A stretch of 64,000 nucleotides of DNA. Source: Marinobacter salexigens (GTDB taxonomy: Bacteria; Pseudomonadota; Gammaproteobacteria; Pseudomonadales; Oleiphilaceae). Positions 44,602 to 53,072 of this stretch are shown here, in pieces. The position numbers and the translations under genes were made by a program. Each line of letters begins with the position of its first letter. Positions within the stretch are counted from its first letter, which is position 1. Location of the stretch: positions 179,845-243,844 of the forward strand of contig NZ_JAHKPV010000021.1 in the NCBI RefSeq assembly GCF_018860765.1, given 5' to 3'. The notes under the pieces were generated by a model, which made no database searches, was not told the DNA's origin, and saw only the letters and a program-made list of their open reading frames with translations.

Positions 44602-45718
44602 TGCTGGCACTTGCCTCTCCAAGCCAACGCTTTCGTGCTCGCCTGGCTACATCTTCAAGCTTCAGTTTAAAGCGAGGGCGCTGCAAAGCGATCTGGACCA
44701 GATTACGATGGAAGTGGCCGAGATTGGATTTATAACGCTCATCCCCACCCATGAAGTCGTAATAGTGAAAGCCATGGTGGCGATAGTCTTCAATACACAA
44801 GCTGTGGCCTAACAAGCCCGGCTTGAGGCGGTTATCCGTATCAACAGCCATACCGCCCAGATAAAAATACACTACCTGATTGTGCAGCAGATTATAAAAA
44901 CAGGCGATTTCTTCGTCGCCAGCCATTACTGAAATCAAGTCAACGCCCCCTTCCGCCCACTGCTCACGTATTAGTTCTCGATGAAAGCGAACGAAATCCG
45001 GATTTGCGAAGCCACTCTGGTCAAGCCCGTTGCCCCATCGTTCTAGATGCCTTGGCCCGATGCGCTCAAACACCTCTAGCGCCTCGGCGGCAGAATCAGG
45101 ACGAACCAACGTTACTTCGCCACGTTCGCTGTAAAGTCGGTGCGCGCGGTTAATTTGGTAGCGAGTATTGCGTGAAAGCGTGTCGAGATACTGTTCTCCG
45201 TTTCTGCGCAGGCTATCAAGGTCAACGCCAAAGCAGGGTGCTTCCCAACGCAGATGCTTATATAGGCCGGTAATTTTCGCATAACTATCCGCTTCCTCTG
45301 CATCGATGGCCCCTAGAATAAACTCGTCCCAGCCCTGCATATTGCGGCACAGGTGCTCTAGGCACGCTTCGGCGACGGCGTCTTCTTTGCCGCGCTCCGC
45401 CAGAAACCCGTTGTACTCTATCCAGATTTGGTCCAGCAGTTTGTGGCCGGTTTGATGTAGGCGCAGGCAACGGGATTTTAGAACGCCATGGCGGCGTTCA
45501 TCGGTTTCCACCACCAAACCTAAACCTACCAAACGCTCTCCTTCCGTAACTCGAATTACCAGCGCATCTGGCTTGTACACACGCAGCCAATGCCCGAGCC
45601 ATTGCCAGGATAGAAACACCGTGGGTTGTGCACGGGCTTCCAAATCCAGCCAGTCGTTCTGCAAAGTTGCACACGCTGCGGCTGGCTCTTTTGTTACGGT
45701 CAGCATGGCTGCTGTCAT
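44591..45718 (-). CDS. GNAT family N-acetyltransferase (CelD/BcsL-like)
   Basis: 375 residues of the acetyltransferase-6 group. PTVFLSWQWLGHWLRVYKPD is the usual N-terminus; further landmarks are LSRNTRYQINRAHRLYSERG, ACFYNLLHNQVVYFYLGGMA and DFMGGDERYKSNLGHFHRN. The family occurs in cellulose and exopolysaccharide loci, where it is thought to acylate or amino-acylate sugars. It stands directly next to the FemAB-like gene, which has the same fold, so the two may work in sequence on one residue of the repeat unit. Confidence 0.87.
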   Translation of the reverse strand: MTAAMLTVTKEPAAACATLQNDWLDLEARAQPTVFLSWQWLGHWLRVYKPDALVIRVTEGERLVGLGLVVETDERRHGVLKSRCLRLHQTGHKLLDQIWIEYNGFLAERGKEDAVAEACLEHLCRNMQGWDEFILGAIDAEEADSYAKITGLYKHLRWEAPCFGVDLDSLRRNGEQYLDTLSRNTRYQINRAHRLYSERGEVTLVRPDSAAEALEVFERIGPRHLERWGNGLDQSGFANPDFVRFHRELIREQWAEGGVDLISVMAGDEEIACFYNLLHNQVVYFYLGGMAVDTDNRLKPGLLGHSLCIEDYRHHGFHYYDFMGGDERYKSNLGHFHRNLVQIALQRPRFKLKLEDVARRARKRWLGEASASNER

Positions 45719-45739
45719 GGCGTTACATCCGCTACCAGT

Positions 45740-47566
45740 TCACTGTCCCGGGTTCGGGTGCTTTACCAAGAACGGGCCTATCGCTAGATAGTCCAGAGCG
45801 CCCTGAATGAAGGCCCTTACCGCATCCTCGGGGGAGTTAACAATGGGCTCTTCGTGCATATTGAAACTGGTGTTGATCAGGCTTGGAATGCCGCTCAGCT
45901 TTTCATACTCGCTTAATATGTCGTAGTAGCCGGGGTTGGCCTCGCGCTTTATGAGCTGTGGTCTGGCTGTACCATCCACATGCACCGCTGCAGGGCAGCT
46001 TTCTCTCATGAAGTCGGTGCAGTCAAAGGTAACCGTCATGAACTCGGCTGCGTGCTCTGCACCTTTGATGTTGTGATAGCACTTCTCCCTTGCTTCGTAG
46101 AGGGTAACCGGGGCAAATGGCATAAATTCGGTACGGCCGAGGCGTTTGTTCAGCCACTGGTTCACTTCTGGCTCGCGGGCGTGATAAAGAATGGAGCGGT
46201 TACCAAGCGCTCTGGGGCCATACTCCATGCGTCCGTCAAAGCGTGCGACAACCTCACCGCTGTGAATCAGCCCTGCAACATCGGCTGCAAGATTTTCTGG
46301 GCGACGGTATTGAAGGTTTTCAGCTTTCAGTGCCTTTTCTATTTCCGCCTCGGAATAGTCAGGCCCCATGTAGCTGTTGGTAATGGAGGGTTTAACCCCG
46401 CCTGGCCAGCTGTGATATAGCGCAGCGCCCGTTCCGCAGCCGCCATCGCCCATATTCGGGTAGACAAAGATGTTGTTAACGCCTTCGATCTCGAAAATAC
46501 GTTGGTTTAGCTTTACATTTGCGGTTACGCCACCGGAAAGTACGATGGTATCGATCCCCGTTTTCTCTACCCAGTAGCGGATGTAGTTTGTTGCCACTTT
46601 TTCAAGCACATACTGATAAGCCGCAGCCACGTCGATTTTCGGGAACTTTGAGGCCAAATAACGTGAGAAAAATACGTTATTTGCTTCGTAGATGCGGAAA
46701 TCGCCTGGCGATTGTTCGATGCGAGAAAGTAGAATTTCTCCCAAGATTTCAGGGTCGCCATAAGAGGCCAAACCTACGATTTTGCCTTCGTGGCGACTGG
46801 GCTTAAACCCTAGGCTGGAGGTCACATGCTCGTATAGCGTGCCGAGGGAGTTCGGATAAGGCAGCCCGTGCAGGCGGTGGATTTTGCCATCACGCCCTTC
46901 ACTCACTGAACCAGCAAGCCCGGAGCCATAGCCGTCCAGAGTTACACAGAGTGCCCTTTCAAAACCGCTGCACAGAAAGCTGTTTGCAGCGTGGGATAGG
47001 TGATGATCCATGCGTTTGACGGGGCCAGTCCACCCCATCTCACTCAAGCCTTGAGTCAGGTCACCTTCCCATTGTTTAAAAGATTCTGAAGCACTCTCAC
47101 CCCAATGCCGAGAGGATTTCAGAGCCGCGTTGTTAGATGCCAGCTTCTGCACCCCTGCCATGTTGTAGTAAGAATTGTGCAGAAACCCTTTTTCCATCAT
47201 GGCATTCGGATGCTCAAGGCCATGAATTGGCTGATTCCGATCAGGCACCCTGCCCTGAGCTTCCTTAATCTGGGGGCCCAAATCCTTAGGCTGGAAAGCT
47301 TTGATGAAGGTTTTCTCATCTTCCAGATTTTTTGTGAACAGTTTCTGTTCGTTCTCCCATGTAAGAAATGGGTAGCACACCAGATCAATATCGCTCATGG
47401 AGAGACCGGTGTAGGCGAGTGCTTTTTCTAGCGCTAGGCGCGGAAAGCCTGATTGCTGCTTAACTCTGGAAAAGCGTTCTTCACCGGCGGCAAAGAGAAT
47501 GTTGCCGTCCTCAACAATGGAAACCGTTGAGTCTTTATCTAGCGGGGATATCCCTAGCACCTTCAT
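45740..47566 (-). CDS. carbamoyltransferase (NodU/TobZ family)
   Basis: 608 residues. N-terminal Kae1-like domain begins MKVLGISPLDKDSTVSIVED, with ERFSRVKQQSGFPRLAL and the metal-binding histidines in MDHHLSHAANSFLCSG, plus TLDGYGSG. The YrdC-like C-terminal half has RMEYGPRALGNRSILYHAR and SFNMHEEPIVNSPEDA. Enzymes of this family transfer a carbamoyl group from carbamoyl phosphate, through carbamoyl-AMP, to a sugar hydroxyl, as in Nod factor or nebramycin. Carbamoylated sugar in the exopolysaccharide is inferred. Overlaps the deacetylase gene upstream by 4 bases. Confidence 0.93.
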   Translation of the reverse strand: MKVLGISPLDKDSTVSIVEDGNILFAAGEERFSRVKQQSGFPRLALEKALAYTGLSMSDIDLVCYPFLTWENEQKLFTKNLEDEKTFIKAFQPKDLGPQIKEAQGRVPDRNQPIHGLEHPNAMMEKGFLHNSYYNMAGVQKLASNNAALKSSRHWGESASESFKQWEGDLTQGLSEMGWTGPVKRMDHHLSHAANSFLCSGFERALCVTLDGYGSGLAGSVSEGRDGKIHRLHGLPYPNSLGTLYEHVTSSLGFKPSRHEGKIVGLASYGDPEILGEILLSRIEQSPGDFRIYEANNVFFSRYLASKFPKIDVAAAYQYVLEKVATNYIRYWVEKTGIDTIVLSGGVTANVKLNQRIFEIEGVNNIFVYPNMGDGGCGTGAALYHSWPGGVKPSITNSYMGPDYSEAEIEKALKAENLQYRRPENLAADVAGLIHSGEVVARFDGRMEYGPRALGNRSILYHAREPEVNQWLNKRLGRTEFMPFAPVTLYEAREKCYHNIKGAEHAAEFMTVTFDCTDFMRESCPAAVHVDGTARPQLIKREANPGYYDILSEYEKLSGIPSLINTSFNMHEEPIVNSPEDAVRAFIQGALDYLAIGPFLVKHPNPGQ

Positions 47567-48558
47567 GCCTTACTCTCCATATACTTGCGAATGCGGATAG
47601 GCGATGACGCCTGACCGCCTAATTCATTGAAAAAGAATTCGAAAAACTGACGAAAACTGTCCAAAAATGCCTTCAGCTGAGCTTCGTTCTGTACGTAACT
47701 TGTGTTTCCCGGCACAACGCTGGGGCTATGGAAGCTCCAAGTGAAGGTGCGCACGCCCTGATTGTAGAGCGCTCGGGTGAGCTTGATGTGCTCCGCTGGT
47801 GTGAAACCTTCAGGAGACAGCATCAGCCTGTCTACCGCTCCAGCACGGGCCAAAATACCCGGTGCTTTAAACTGTTTTAGCCTCTGTGCAGCTTCATACA
47901 ATGGCACTGCAATGGGCCGCGCCCAGCCGACAAACCCGCCTGTACAAGGAATCTCCAGAATGGGTTTGTCTGACCCGCCAAACCAAAATGGGTGTGCATC
48001 AAATCTTCGGTAATCTGGTCCACCGTCAGCGCGCGAATCTAAAGGTGGGCAAACCGACAAATCAATATTAAACCCCAGCTCTTGAAGAATACCGGTGGTG
48101 TTCGGGCCAAAACCATAACGCCCGGCTTTATAGGCAACTGGCGCCTGACCAAAGTTTTGCTCAATGGTGTCGCGCAATACCCGGAGCTTTTCCCGCTCCA
48201 AACCTTCCGGTAGGTTCCCAGGATACATATTTGAGCGCGAAAGGGTTTCTTCCTGAGGTGGGTTCACCCAGGGATGAAGATGCGCTCCAATTTCGCATTG
48301 GCCTTTTTCTGCAAACTGCTTCAGTAACCCATACCCTTGAGGCTGGCTAGCTACCGGATAATCAATCACATAACACGGGCAGATGCCGTATTCATTGAAG
48401 ATGTTCTGAGCGCGATCAATGTGCTCCATGGCCGAAACTTGGTTTGCCTTGGCATCTGGCTCGGCACTCCAATCAAACTCTTCTTCGGTATCAATCACCA
48501 CGACTAGCTGTGGCGGCGTCTCCGGAGGGAGCAGTATGTCCTTCTTTTGTTCAAACAT
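47563..48558 (-). CDS. polysaccharide deacetylase-like protein (WalW type)
   Basis: 331 residues. The catalytic NodB-like motifs appear in a variant form: VVVIDTEEEFDW gives the first Asp pair, CEIGAHLHPW the His-x3-His metal site, and YKAGRYGFG and TFTWSFHSPSVVPGN the late motifs. The arrangement is that of the WalW-like group often found in exopolysaccharide clusters. Without a signal peptide it may act on lipid-linked or nucleotide-linked sugars in the cytoplasm. Second deacetylase of the locus besides the one at 54760-55668. Confidence 0.85.
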   Translation of the reverse strand: MFEQKKDILLPPETPPQLVVVIDTEEEFDWSAEPDAKANQVSAMEHIDRAQNIFNEYGICPCYVIDYPVASQPQGYGLLKQFAEKGQCEIGAHLHPWVNPPQEETLSRSNMYPGNLPEGLEREKLRVLRDTIEQNFGQAPVAYKAGRYGFGPNTTGILQELGFNIDLSVCPPLDSRADGGPDYRRFDAHPFWFGGSDKPILEIPCTGGFVGWARPIAVPLYEAAQRLKQFKAPGILARAGAVDRLMLSPEGFTPAEHIKLTRALYNQGVRTFTWSFHSPSVVPGNTSYVQNEAQLKAFLDSFRQFFEFFFNELGGQASSPIRIRKYMESKA

Positions 48559-48574
48559 GATTCCATTCCTAACG

Positions 48575-49924
48575 CTATCTACTCAGTGCAAAACCGCGAC
48601 TCAGCACAAGGCGTAACTCAAATTGGTCTTGATCGTCTCTAGCCAAACGCGAGCGCAGATACGATTGATTGAATTCAACACCAAAGGTTGTATTTTCGGC
48701 TAATTGCCGGGTCCAGCTTGTGGTTAGCCGGTGAATCTCATCAACAATAATATTGGCATCTTCGTTTGCATCGCCTTGCCAGCTGTATCCAAAGGATAAT
48801 CTTTGAAGCGCGTTCAGCTGAAATCCAAGGTTGACTCCTCCGCGGTACTCATGGGTAATCGCTCCAGAGAGCTGTGATTCCAAAATGGAGCCTTGTGCAT
48901 AAACGCCTAGGGTGCATACATCGCATAGCCGTTGGTTGTTATGGCTAATCAGCAATGAATCGCTGACAACGAGGTCTTGCAGTCGCACGGTATCTGGCAG
49001 GAGATCAAATATCGGCGGTACTTCCCGGGAAAGGTCGATAGCGCTGTCATACATTCTGCGGTCGTACTTTACAGCCGTCCGCCAATCCGCGCTGACCCAC
49101 GAGCGCTCTAAAAAACCGGTTACAGCATCGTGCTCGTCTTTAGCGCCGCCAGTGTATTCGGTATCGGCCTTGCTACCACCAGCCCCGATGCTGAAGCTGC
49201 CATGTTCCAACTGTAAGCTGTAGACCAACTGCGCGGAGTCTATGGTTGTTTCGGTTCCCTGTTGCTCGGACCAGCTTCGGTTAGTATTTAAGCTTACCGA
49301 GGAGCGCTCATTCAACCTGCGTGACAGCTCACTACCGGCAGTGAATGACTCTTGATCGCCAAGCTCGTCTTCACCGAAGCTCCTACCAGCCTGGCCAAAA
49401 AAACGCAGCATTGAAAGGTCACCGGGATAGAATTTCAACCCAGCTCCTCCAGTCACTGTGTTTTGCGTGTCGTAACTGGACGGATTTGTCACAAAGCCAG
49501 TGTTGTTGCGCACAGAGGTGACAGTGTGACCCAAATTAAAATCGAACCGACTGCCCGGGTCTGCATGGGTGTAGCGAGAAGCTCCGGTTAGAGTGCTGCT
49601 GTCTGTCTGGCCGCCATCTGCCGTTTCCCGGCGGGTTTCTATAGTGCCACCGTACCTCAGCGCCAGAGCATTGGCGCCTTTTTCGAGAGTGCCACCTATA
49701 TTTCCGGATACACCGGCCACTGGCTCCGTATTGGTGTCAGTATAAGTGCCTCTGTCGGTACGGGTGTGAGTAACCCCTGTAAACACAGATCCGGAACCGG
49801 AGATTGTTGTAATATCGTCACTCAGGCTCTGAGCCATTCCTATATACGGCCAAGCGACGCAGCATAAGCCCACCAGACAACGGGTAAGAGGATATGTGCT
49901 TGCAATCCATGCCCGGCGCTTCAT
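48575..49924 (-). CDS. XrtA system outer-membrane beta-barrel protein (TIGR03016 type)
   Basis: 449 residues: signal peptide (hydrophobic LTRCLVGLCCVAW, ending GMAQS), then alternating beta strands with many Ser/Thr/Asn/Arg residues (for example RLNERSSVSLNTNRSWSEQQ and LQRLSFGYSWQGDANE), ending with FELRLVLSRGFALSR. This matches the TIGR03016 group, thought to form the outer-membrane pore through which the exosortase-linked exopolysaccharide leaves. It lies 4 bases after the kinase-like gene. A terminal Phe is not the last residue, unlike many porins. Confidence 0.88.
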   Translation of the reverse strand: MKRRAWIASTYPLTRCLVGLCCVAWPYIGMAQSLSDDITTISGSGSVFTGVTHTRTDRGTYTDTNTEPVAGVSGNIGGTLEKGANALALRYGGTIETRRETADGGQTDSSTLTGASRYTHADPGSRFDFNLGHTVTSVRNNTGFVTNPSSYDTQNTVTGGAGLKFYPGDLSMLRFFGQAGRSFGEDELGDQESFTAGSELSRRLNERSSVSLNTNRSWSEQQGTETTIDSAQLVYSLQLEHGSFSIGAGGSKADTEYTGGAKDEHDAVTGFLERSWVSADWRTAVKYDRRMYDSAIDLSREVPPIFDLLPDTVRLQDLVVSDSLLISHNNQRLCDVCTLGVYAQGSILESQLSGAITHEYRGGVNLGFQLNALQRLSFGYSWQGDANEDANIIVDEIHRLTTSWTRQLAENTTFGVEFNQSYLRSRLARDDQDQFELRLVLSRGFALSR

Positions 49925-49928
49925 TTGG

Positions 49929-50804
49929 CTACTCCTGAAAGATCAGGCCGGAGAATTTATCAGATCCAAGTGCGTCCACTGAATCCTCAATGACTTCAGC
50001 GGTGACTTCTCCAAATGGAACACCGAAAACAATCTGGTCAGCAAAGCGTTCCAAAATCCTCGCTTCGGTGTTTTCCTGAAAAGGCGGGGCGTTAAGAACT
50101 ATGCAACGATCCGGGTAGCGGGCTTTCAGTTCGGTAATCAGTTCCCGCATGCGCACGGCGGAGAACAGTTCAACCGCTGAGGAGGCTTGAGTGCCTGCAG
50201 GAATAACGGTAAGACGCTCAACGCCACTGGGGTAAAGAATAGACTGAATTTTGAGCGAACGGTCTGCAACAAAGTCTGTAACCCCTGATGTCATAGGGCT
50301 TGAAACAAGGCTGCTCAACTCGTTACCGTAAGGATCACAGTCGACAAGCAATGCAGAAGTGTGAGAATCCAAAGCAAAAGCCGCTGCCAAGTTATAGGCT
50401 GTTAACAGGCCGCCGTGACCTTTTCCCAAACTGCTGAACATTACAATAAAGTTGCCTTCGCCAGCACGGTTACGTAGCTGAATCCGCAACTCCCGGTAGG
50501 CATCCATCACTTCTTTATCGGCCATTCCCGAATAAATTATCTTGCGCTCACGTAACTGTTCGCGGCTCCACGGCTTTGGGTTGCCAATGAGAGAAAGGGA
50601 TACTGATGAGTCATAAACCGTGGGCGGGCGCTCGTTGTCATTGGTTTCAACTCGAGTCCAGTTGGGTTTATCGCGATCAGAGCCTGCATAGGGCCGCTCT
50701 TTGCGAAAATTGTCTTCTGCTTTCGCTTCTCCACGATCACTTTCAACTTGGCGGCGTTCACTCTGGCTTTTAAGAAGCGCATTGTAGAGTTTGTTGTCGT
50801 CCAT
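49929..50804 (-). CDS. XrtA system tyrosine-kinase-like protein with degenerate P-loop
   Basis: 291 residues from ATG at 50804, overlapping the chain-length gene stop as TGATG. The fold matches CpsD/Wze-type BY-kinases: interaction helix KEVMDAYRELRIQLRNR, then VMFSSLGKGHGGLLTAYNLA at the Walker A position (about 123-140), A' motif ALLVDCDPYGNEL and ending GSDKFSGLIFQE. In active kinases Walker A is GEGKST-like; here Lys and Ser/Thr are replaced by His and Gly, and no C-terminal Tyr cluster is present. It probably regulates or partners the chain-length protein without kinase activity. The substitutions are seen; the functional consequence is inferred. Confidence 0.88.
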   Translation of the reverse strand: MDDNKLYNALLKSQSERRQVESDRGEAKAEDNFRKERPYAGSDRDKPNWTRVETNDNERPPTVYDSSVSLSLIGNPKPWSREQLRERKIIYSGMADKEVMDAYRELRIQLRNRAGEGNFIVMFSSLGKGHGGLLTAYNLAAAFALDSHTSALLVDCDPYGNELSSLVSSPMTSGVTDFVADRSLKIQSILYPSGVERLTVIPAGTQASSAVELFSAVRMRELITELKARYPDRCIVLNAPPFQENTEARILERFADQIVFGVPFGEVTAEVIEDSVDALGSDKFSGLIFQE

Positions 50805-52387
50805 CAATTGCTCCCTTCACCAGTGCTTAGCCCGGTTAGCTCGCCGACCTTGTTGATCAATTGTTCCGGGGTAATGCCCATCACACTGAAAACGAGAACA
50901 GCAAGATACGCCGCCATGAAGACGGCTAGCACCACCAAAATTAATAGTACGTCTTTGCGCAGCAGGCGGTCTTTCCAAGTGCTGCGGTAATGGGGGATGC
51001 TTGTTAGAACAGGGATAGACTCCGGCAGTGCAAGCTGGAGTGCACGGGGTGAGCGAACCCGTTGATCAAACATCACCAGCATAACCAGCAGGCCCAGCAC
51101 CAGAGCACTTCCCAAGAACGGGCCAGCTAGGCCTACTTGATAGAGCTGAAGGCCATCCCAACGGGTGGGATAAGACGCCGGCTCCTGAATTTTGTAACTT
51201 ACCCCCTCTCCCTGCACATCTAGTGTCATAGATAGCCGGGCTTTCTCTCGGCGCTGCAGCATGTCTTCGTATACACCACGGGTAACATCGTAGTCTCGGG
51301 TAAGCTCTGAGAGTTGGGCCTGATTTTCTGCGACTCTTTGGGAACGTTCGAAAGATTCCTCAAGTAGTCGTTCAAGAGACGCTAGTCGGTTTTTCTGAAC
51401 GGTTAACCGGGTAGTGCTGTCTGACAGCTGAATTTTTAGGTTTTCATAAACCGGGTTCTCCATCACCTCGGTAATACCGCCGTCTCGATCAGCATCCGAT
51501 TGCTTGGAAACTCTTTGTTCCAAATCGGTGATCTGGTCTTGAACGCTCACTACATCCGGGTGGCGCTCGTGATAGCGCAGCAACAACGAGTCGAGCTCTT
51601 GGCGCATGGCTACGAGCCGGCGCTCTGCGGCAGACTTGCCGGGATCTACGGTGATACGACGCACCGGTTGCTCGTTCTCAAGCTGGCGCCTCGTAAGCAG
51701 AACTTCCGATTCGGTTTGTTGAATTTCCAGTTTTAGGTTTTCAATATCTCGGCGAAGGGCCTCGATCCTGCCTTGCACGCTGCCCTCAGTACCGTCCTGA
51801 TTAGCGGATTTGAACTCTTTCAACCGCTGTTCCGCTTCTTCGAGTTGGCGTTGGTAGGTTTTAACTTGAGAGTCGATAAACTCGAACGCACCTTGGCTCT
51901 CGGAACGTTTTTTACGAACAGTGCGCTCAACAAAGCGATTTAACACGGCGCTGAGAACCTGGAACGATTCGTCAGGGCTTCTGCTGGTGTAGCTCAGCTC
52001 AAGGAAATTTCGGTTTGATACCCGAATGCCTACCTGCTTGCGCAGGCTGCTGATTTTTCCGTTTCGGACAGCATCCGTTTCGCCGCCCTCAATCAACCCT
52101 GTATCCAGAGCGATCTGCTCCAAAAAAGAGCGACTTTGCATCATCTCCCGAGCTTCGTTGATTCGATCCAGTTGAGTAACCTCAGCCTGCCCCCGAAGCA
52201 ATGGCTGGAGAATATTGGACTGGTCGGCGTATAAAACCGCCTGAGAGGTGTAACTTTTTGGTGTTGCGTAGCCCAACGCCAACACCCCCGCTGTTACGGT
52301 CATAAATATGATAACCGCCGCCAATCGATGCCGATACAGCTCAAGCTTGACCGCACGAAGGGTATCGAGAATGAACTGTATGTCCAT
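50804..52387 (-). CDS. XrtA system polysaccharide chain-length determinant
   Basis: 527 residues of the Wzz/GumC type (TIGR03007 group). N-terminal helix HRLAAVIIFMTVTAGVLALG, Wzz domain with ATPKSYTSQAVLYADQSNIL, a long coiled coil (about 170-380: VKTYQRQLEEAEQRLKEFKS and ITDLEQRVSKQS), then GNR-type tail and two C-terminal helices (about 425-445 and 485-507). No cytoplasmic kinase domain is fused; the separate kinase-like gene follows. Sets the length of the exported chain with the export lipoprotein. Confidence 0.93.
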   Translation of the reverse strand: MDIQFILDTLRAVKLELYRHRLAAVIIFMTVTAGVLALGYATPKSYTSQAVLYADQSNILQPLLRGQAEVTQLDRINEAREMMQSRSFLEQIALDTGLIEGGETDAVRNGKISSLRKQVGIRVSNRNFLELSYTSRSPDESFQVLSAVLNRFVERTVRKKRSESQGAFEFIDSQVKTYQRQLEEAEQRLKEFKSANQDGTEGSVQGRIEALRRDIENLKLEIQQTESEVLLTRRQLENEQPVRRITVDPGKSAAERRLVAMRQELDSLLLRYHERHPDVVSVQDQITDLEQRVSKQSDADRDGGITEVMENPVYENLKIQLSDSTTRLTVQKNRLASLERLLEESFERSQRVAENQAQLSELTRDYDVTRGVYEDMLQRREKARLSMTLDVQGEGVSYKIQEPASYPTRWDGLQLYQVGLAGPFLGSALVLGLLVMLVMFDQRVRSPRALQLALPESIPVLTSIPHYRSTWKDRLLRKDVLLILVVLAVFMAAYLAVLVFSVMGITPEQLINKVGELTGLSTGEGSN

Positions 52388-53025
52388 TAGAGTTCGCCTC
52401 GAAGCAGTTGTTTACGGGGCACACTGATCACATCGCCCGGCTGCAGGCCATGGTTCGTGCGCATGTCACCGTCGGTAAGGATGGCTTCCAGATCTAGCGC
52501 AAAACTCTGATACTCACCGTTAATCTGGCGGTGAAGAACGGCGCGGCTGTCTGCGGCGAAGTCAGTAACACCACCTGCCATGAGCACAACATCGAGAACG
52601 GTCATACCAGGTTGAAATGCAACTGACTGCGGAGAACCAACCTGGCCAGTAATCCTAACGCGATTACGGAATTCTTTACTGAGCGGGTTGGTAACCATAA
52701 CAGTCACCTCCGGCGTGCGGATGAACTCACCCAAGGTGGCGCTGATTTCCTCAGCTAGCTGTTCCGGCTTTTTACCTTCGGCTTTTACATCACCCATGAG
52801 GGGCATGGAGATGTAACCATCAGGCCGAACCACGATGGATTGGCCCAACTCTGGATTGCGCCATACATGAACGGAGACGGTATCCCCTACGCCAATCATG
52901 TATGGCTCCGCCTGCAACTCGGATGCTGGCGGCATTTCAGCGGAGGAAGGAAGGCCAGAGCAAGCGGCAATGAACAAACTCAATATCGCAATCAATCCAG
53001 TCCGAACGTACGTGATAGTTGTCAT
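52387..53025 (-). CDS. XrtA system exopolysaccharide export lipoprotein (Wza-like)
   Basis: 212 residues. Lipoprotein signal MTTITYVRTGLIAILSLFIA with lipobox ACS (Cys22), then the Poly_export domain (YMIGVGDTVSVHVWRNPELG, VVRPDGYISMPLMGDVKAEG) and SLBB domain (VRITGQVGSPQSVAFQPGMT, VLDVVLMAGGVTDFA). It matches the TIGR03027 export protein that stands with chain-length and OMP genes in XrtA loci. Periplasmic/outer-membrane channel component. Stop overlaps the chain-length start. Confidence 0.93.
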   Translation of the reverse strand: MTTITYVRTGLIAILSLFIAACSGLPSSAEMPPASELQAEPYMIGVGDTVSVHVWRNPELGQSIVVRPDGYISMPLMGDVKAEGKKPEQLAEEISATLGEFIRTPEVTVMVTNPLSKEFRNRVRITGQVGSPQSVAFQPGMTVLDVVLMAGGVTDFAADSRAVLHRQINGEYQSFALDLEAILTDGDMRTNHGLQPGDVISVPRKQLLRGEL

Positions 53026-53072
53026 AAACGCCTTCCAACCCCTTTTTGTTCTATCTCTGTGTTTCGGTATAT

